Source of the DNA: CAYOVG01 sp964407285
GTDB taxonomy: Bacteria > Desulfobacterota > Syntrophobacteria > Syntrophobacterales > Syntrophobacteraceae
Length of the DNA stretch: 21,887 nucleotides
NCBI GenBank assembly: GCA_964407285.1
Contig: CAYOVG010000076.1
Span: 1 to 21,887 of the forward strand
Direction of reading: 5' to 3'
A program made the position numbers and the translations under genes. Below, one piece after another: positions 21,574 to 21,887 of the stretch. The notes under the pieces are model-generated. The model had not been told where the DNA came from, ran no database searches, and saw nothing but the letters and a program-made list of their open reading frames with translations. Numbering within the stretch: position 1 is the first letter of the stretch; the number at the start of each line of letters is the position of its first letter.

Positions 21574-21599
21574 ATGGGTGAATGGGTGAATGGGTGAGC
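21518..21599 (+). repeat. Two adjacent short tandem arrays (16-base and 8-base units)
   Basis: GACGGGGGATGGTTGG occurs twice exactly (21518-21533 and 21534-21549), then in a degenerate third copy. It is followed by five copies of GGGTGA(A/G)(T/C) (21560-21599), of which the middle three are identical. The first array and the start of the second encode the end of NagZ. Such arrays are prone to slippage. Confidence 0.85.
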
Positions 21600-21628
21600 G
21601 GTGGGGCGGGGTTTCGCCCCCGCCACCC
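21600..21628. repeat. Second copy of the GGGCGGGG-TTTCG dispersed inverted repeat
   Basis: The 25 bases at 21604-21628 equal those at 6095-6119 with two T/C differences. The element is itself an imperfect hairpin (GGTGGGGCGGGG, loop TTTCG, CCCCCGCCACC). It may serve as a terminator-like structure after nagZ. Confidence 0.75.
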
Positions 21629-21639
21629 CCGACTGAACC

Positions 21640-21887
21640 CGCAACGCCTAACTCGCAACACGCAACGTCCGACTCGTAATCCGCAACCCGGAACGCATAT
21701 CCCGGAACCCGCGATTCACGACGCGCAACCCGCAACCCGTAACTCGCAACTCGAAGCCGCAACCCGGAACGCATATCCCGGAACCCGCGATTCACGACGC
21801 GCAACCCGCAACCCGTAACTCGCAACTCGAAGCCGCAACCCGGAACGCATATCCCGGAACCCGCGATTCACGACGCGCAACCCGCAA
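21640..21887 (+). repeat. CGCAACCC-word region with a 76-base tandem repeat
   Basis: From 21640 the sequence consists of degenerate words such as CGCAACGCC, CGCAACACG and CCGCAACCCGG. From 21687 a 76-base unit is tandemly repeated: copy 1 at 21687-21762, copy 2 at 21763-21838 and the first 49 bases of copy 3 at 21839-21887, reaching the window edge. I found no difference between copies. Within the unit the words CCCGGAAC, CGCAACCC and ACTCGCAACTCG recur. The array probably continues outside. It lies downstream of nagZ and shows no coding character. Confidence 0.9.

Noticed and set aside
21640..21887. CRISPR array
   Set aside because: The 76-base units are directly tandem and identical throughout, with no repeat-spacer alternation and no cas genes.

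Overview
The window looks like a chromosomal segment of a GC-rich, diderm, anaerobic-type bacterium of the Desulfobacterota (former Deltaproteobacteria). A Syntrophobacter-like genome is my best guess. The basis is the gene order lptC-lptA-lptB-rpoN-hpf-ptsN-rapZ-EIIA, the style of the proteins, and the presence of a sigma-54-linked type IV pilus locus. No rRNA or tRNA gene is visible, so the taxonomic call is inference.

Layout. Everything from 1 to about 19450 is coded on the minus strand, so it is best read from right to left. At the right, on the plus strand, are a YkgJ-type cysteine-cluster protein (19871-20461) and a NagZ-type glycoside hydrolase (20503-21573), followed by nested tandem repeats up to the window end. 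Divergent from them runs a pilus-related block: pilC (18221-19453), a membrane-anchored sigma-54 activator without a receiver domain (16807-18150), a short type IV pilin (16100-16483) and an A+T-rich GT-C-like membrane protein with a TPR tail (13698-15845). Then come a small DUF4351/Rpn-like protein (13166-13414), a SAM methyltransferase (12348-13085) and a GT2-GtrA fusion (11135-12334). A second minus-strand block carries the LPS-transport genes lptC, lptA and lptB, then rpoN and hpf. After a repeat-rich gap it continues with ptsN, rapZ, a mannose-family EIIA and rimI. The last gene is the 5' part of a very large protein that ends in what looks like the start of a PEP/pyruvate-binding (PPDK/PEP-synthase type) domain; it runs off the left edge.

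How the genes fit together. The rpoN block is the classic envelope plus nitrogen-PTS regulatory cluster: LPS export, sigma-54, ribosome hibernation, EIIA-Ntr, RapZ and a second EIIA. No HPr, enzyme I or sugar permease is visible. The pilus block forms a readable circuit. The sigma-54 activator gene ends inside one of two 15-bp palindromes spaced exactly 21 bp apart. About 175-210 bp downstream lies a -24/-12-type sigma-54 promoter that would drive the pilin. The pilin is followed by a hairpin and then by the GT-C-like gene, whose composition differs from everything around it. With the downstream GT2-GtrA and methyltransferase genes, this suggests an undescribed pilin-glycosylation cassette under sigma-54 control. 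That is the most interesting hypothesis in the window, and it is inference.

Intergenic regions are rich in repeats: REP-like inverted hairpins, a 25-bp element present at two distant places, short tandem repeats, and a 76-bp tandem array at the right edge made of degenerate CGCAACCC-like words that also occur, inverted, at 2960-3135.
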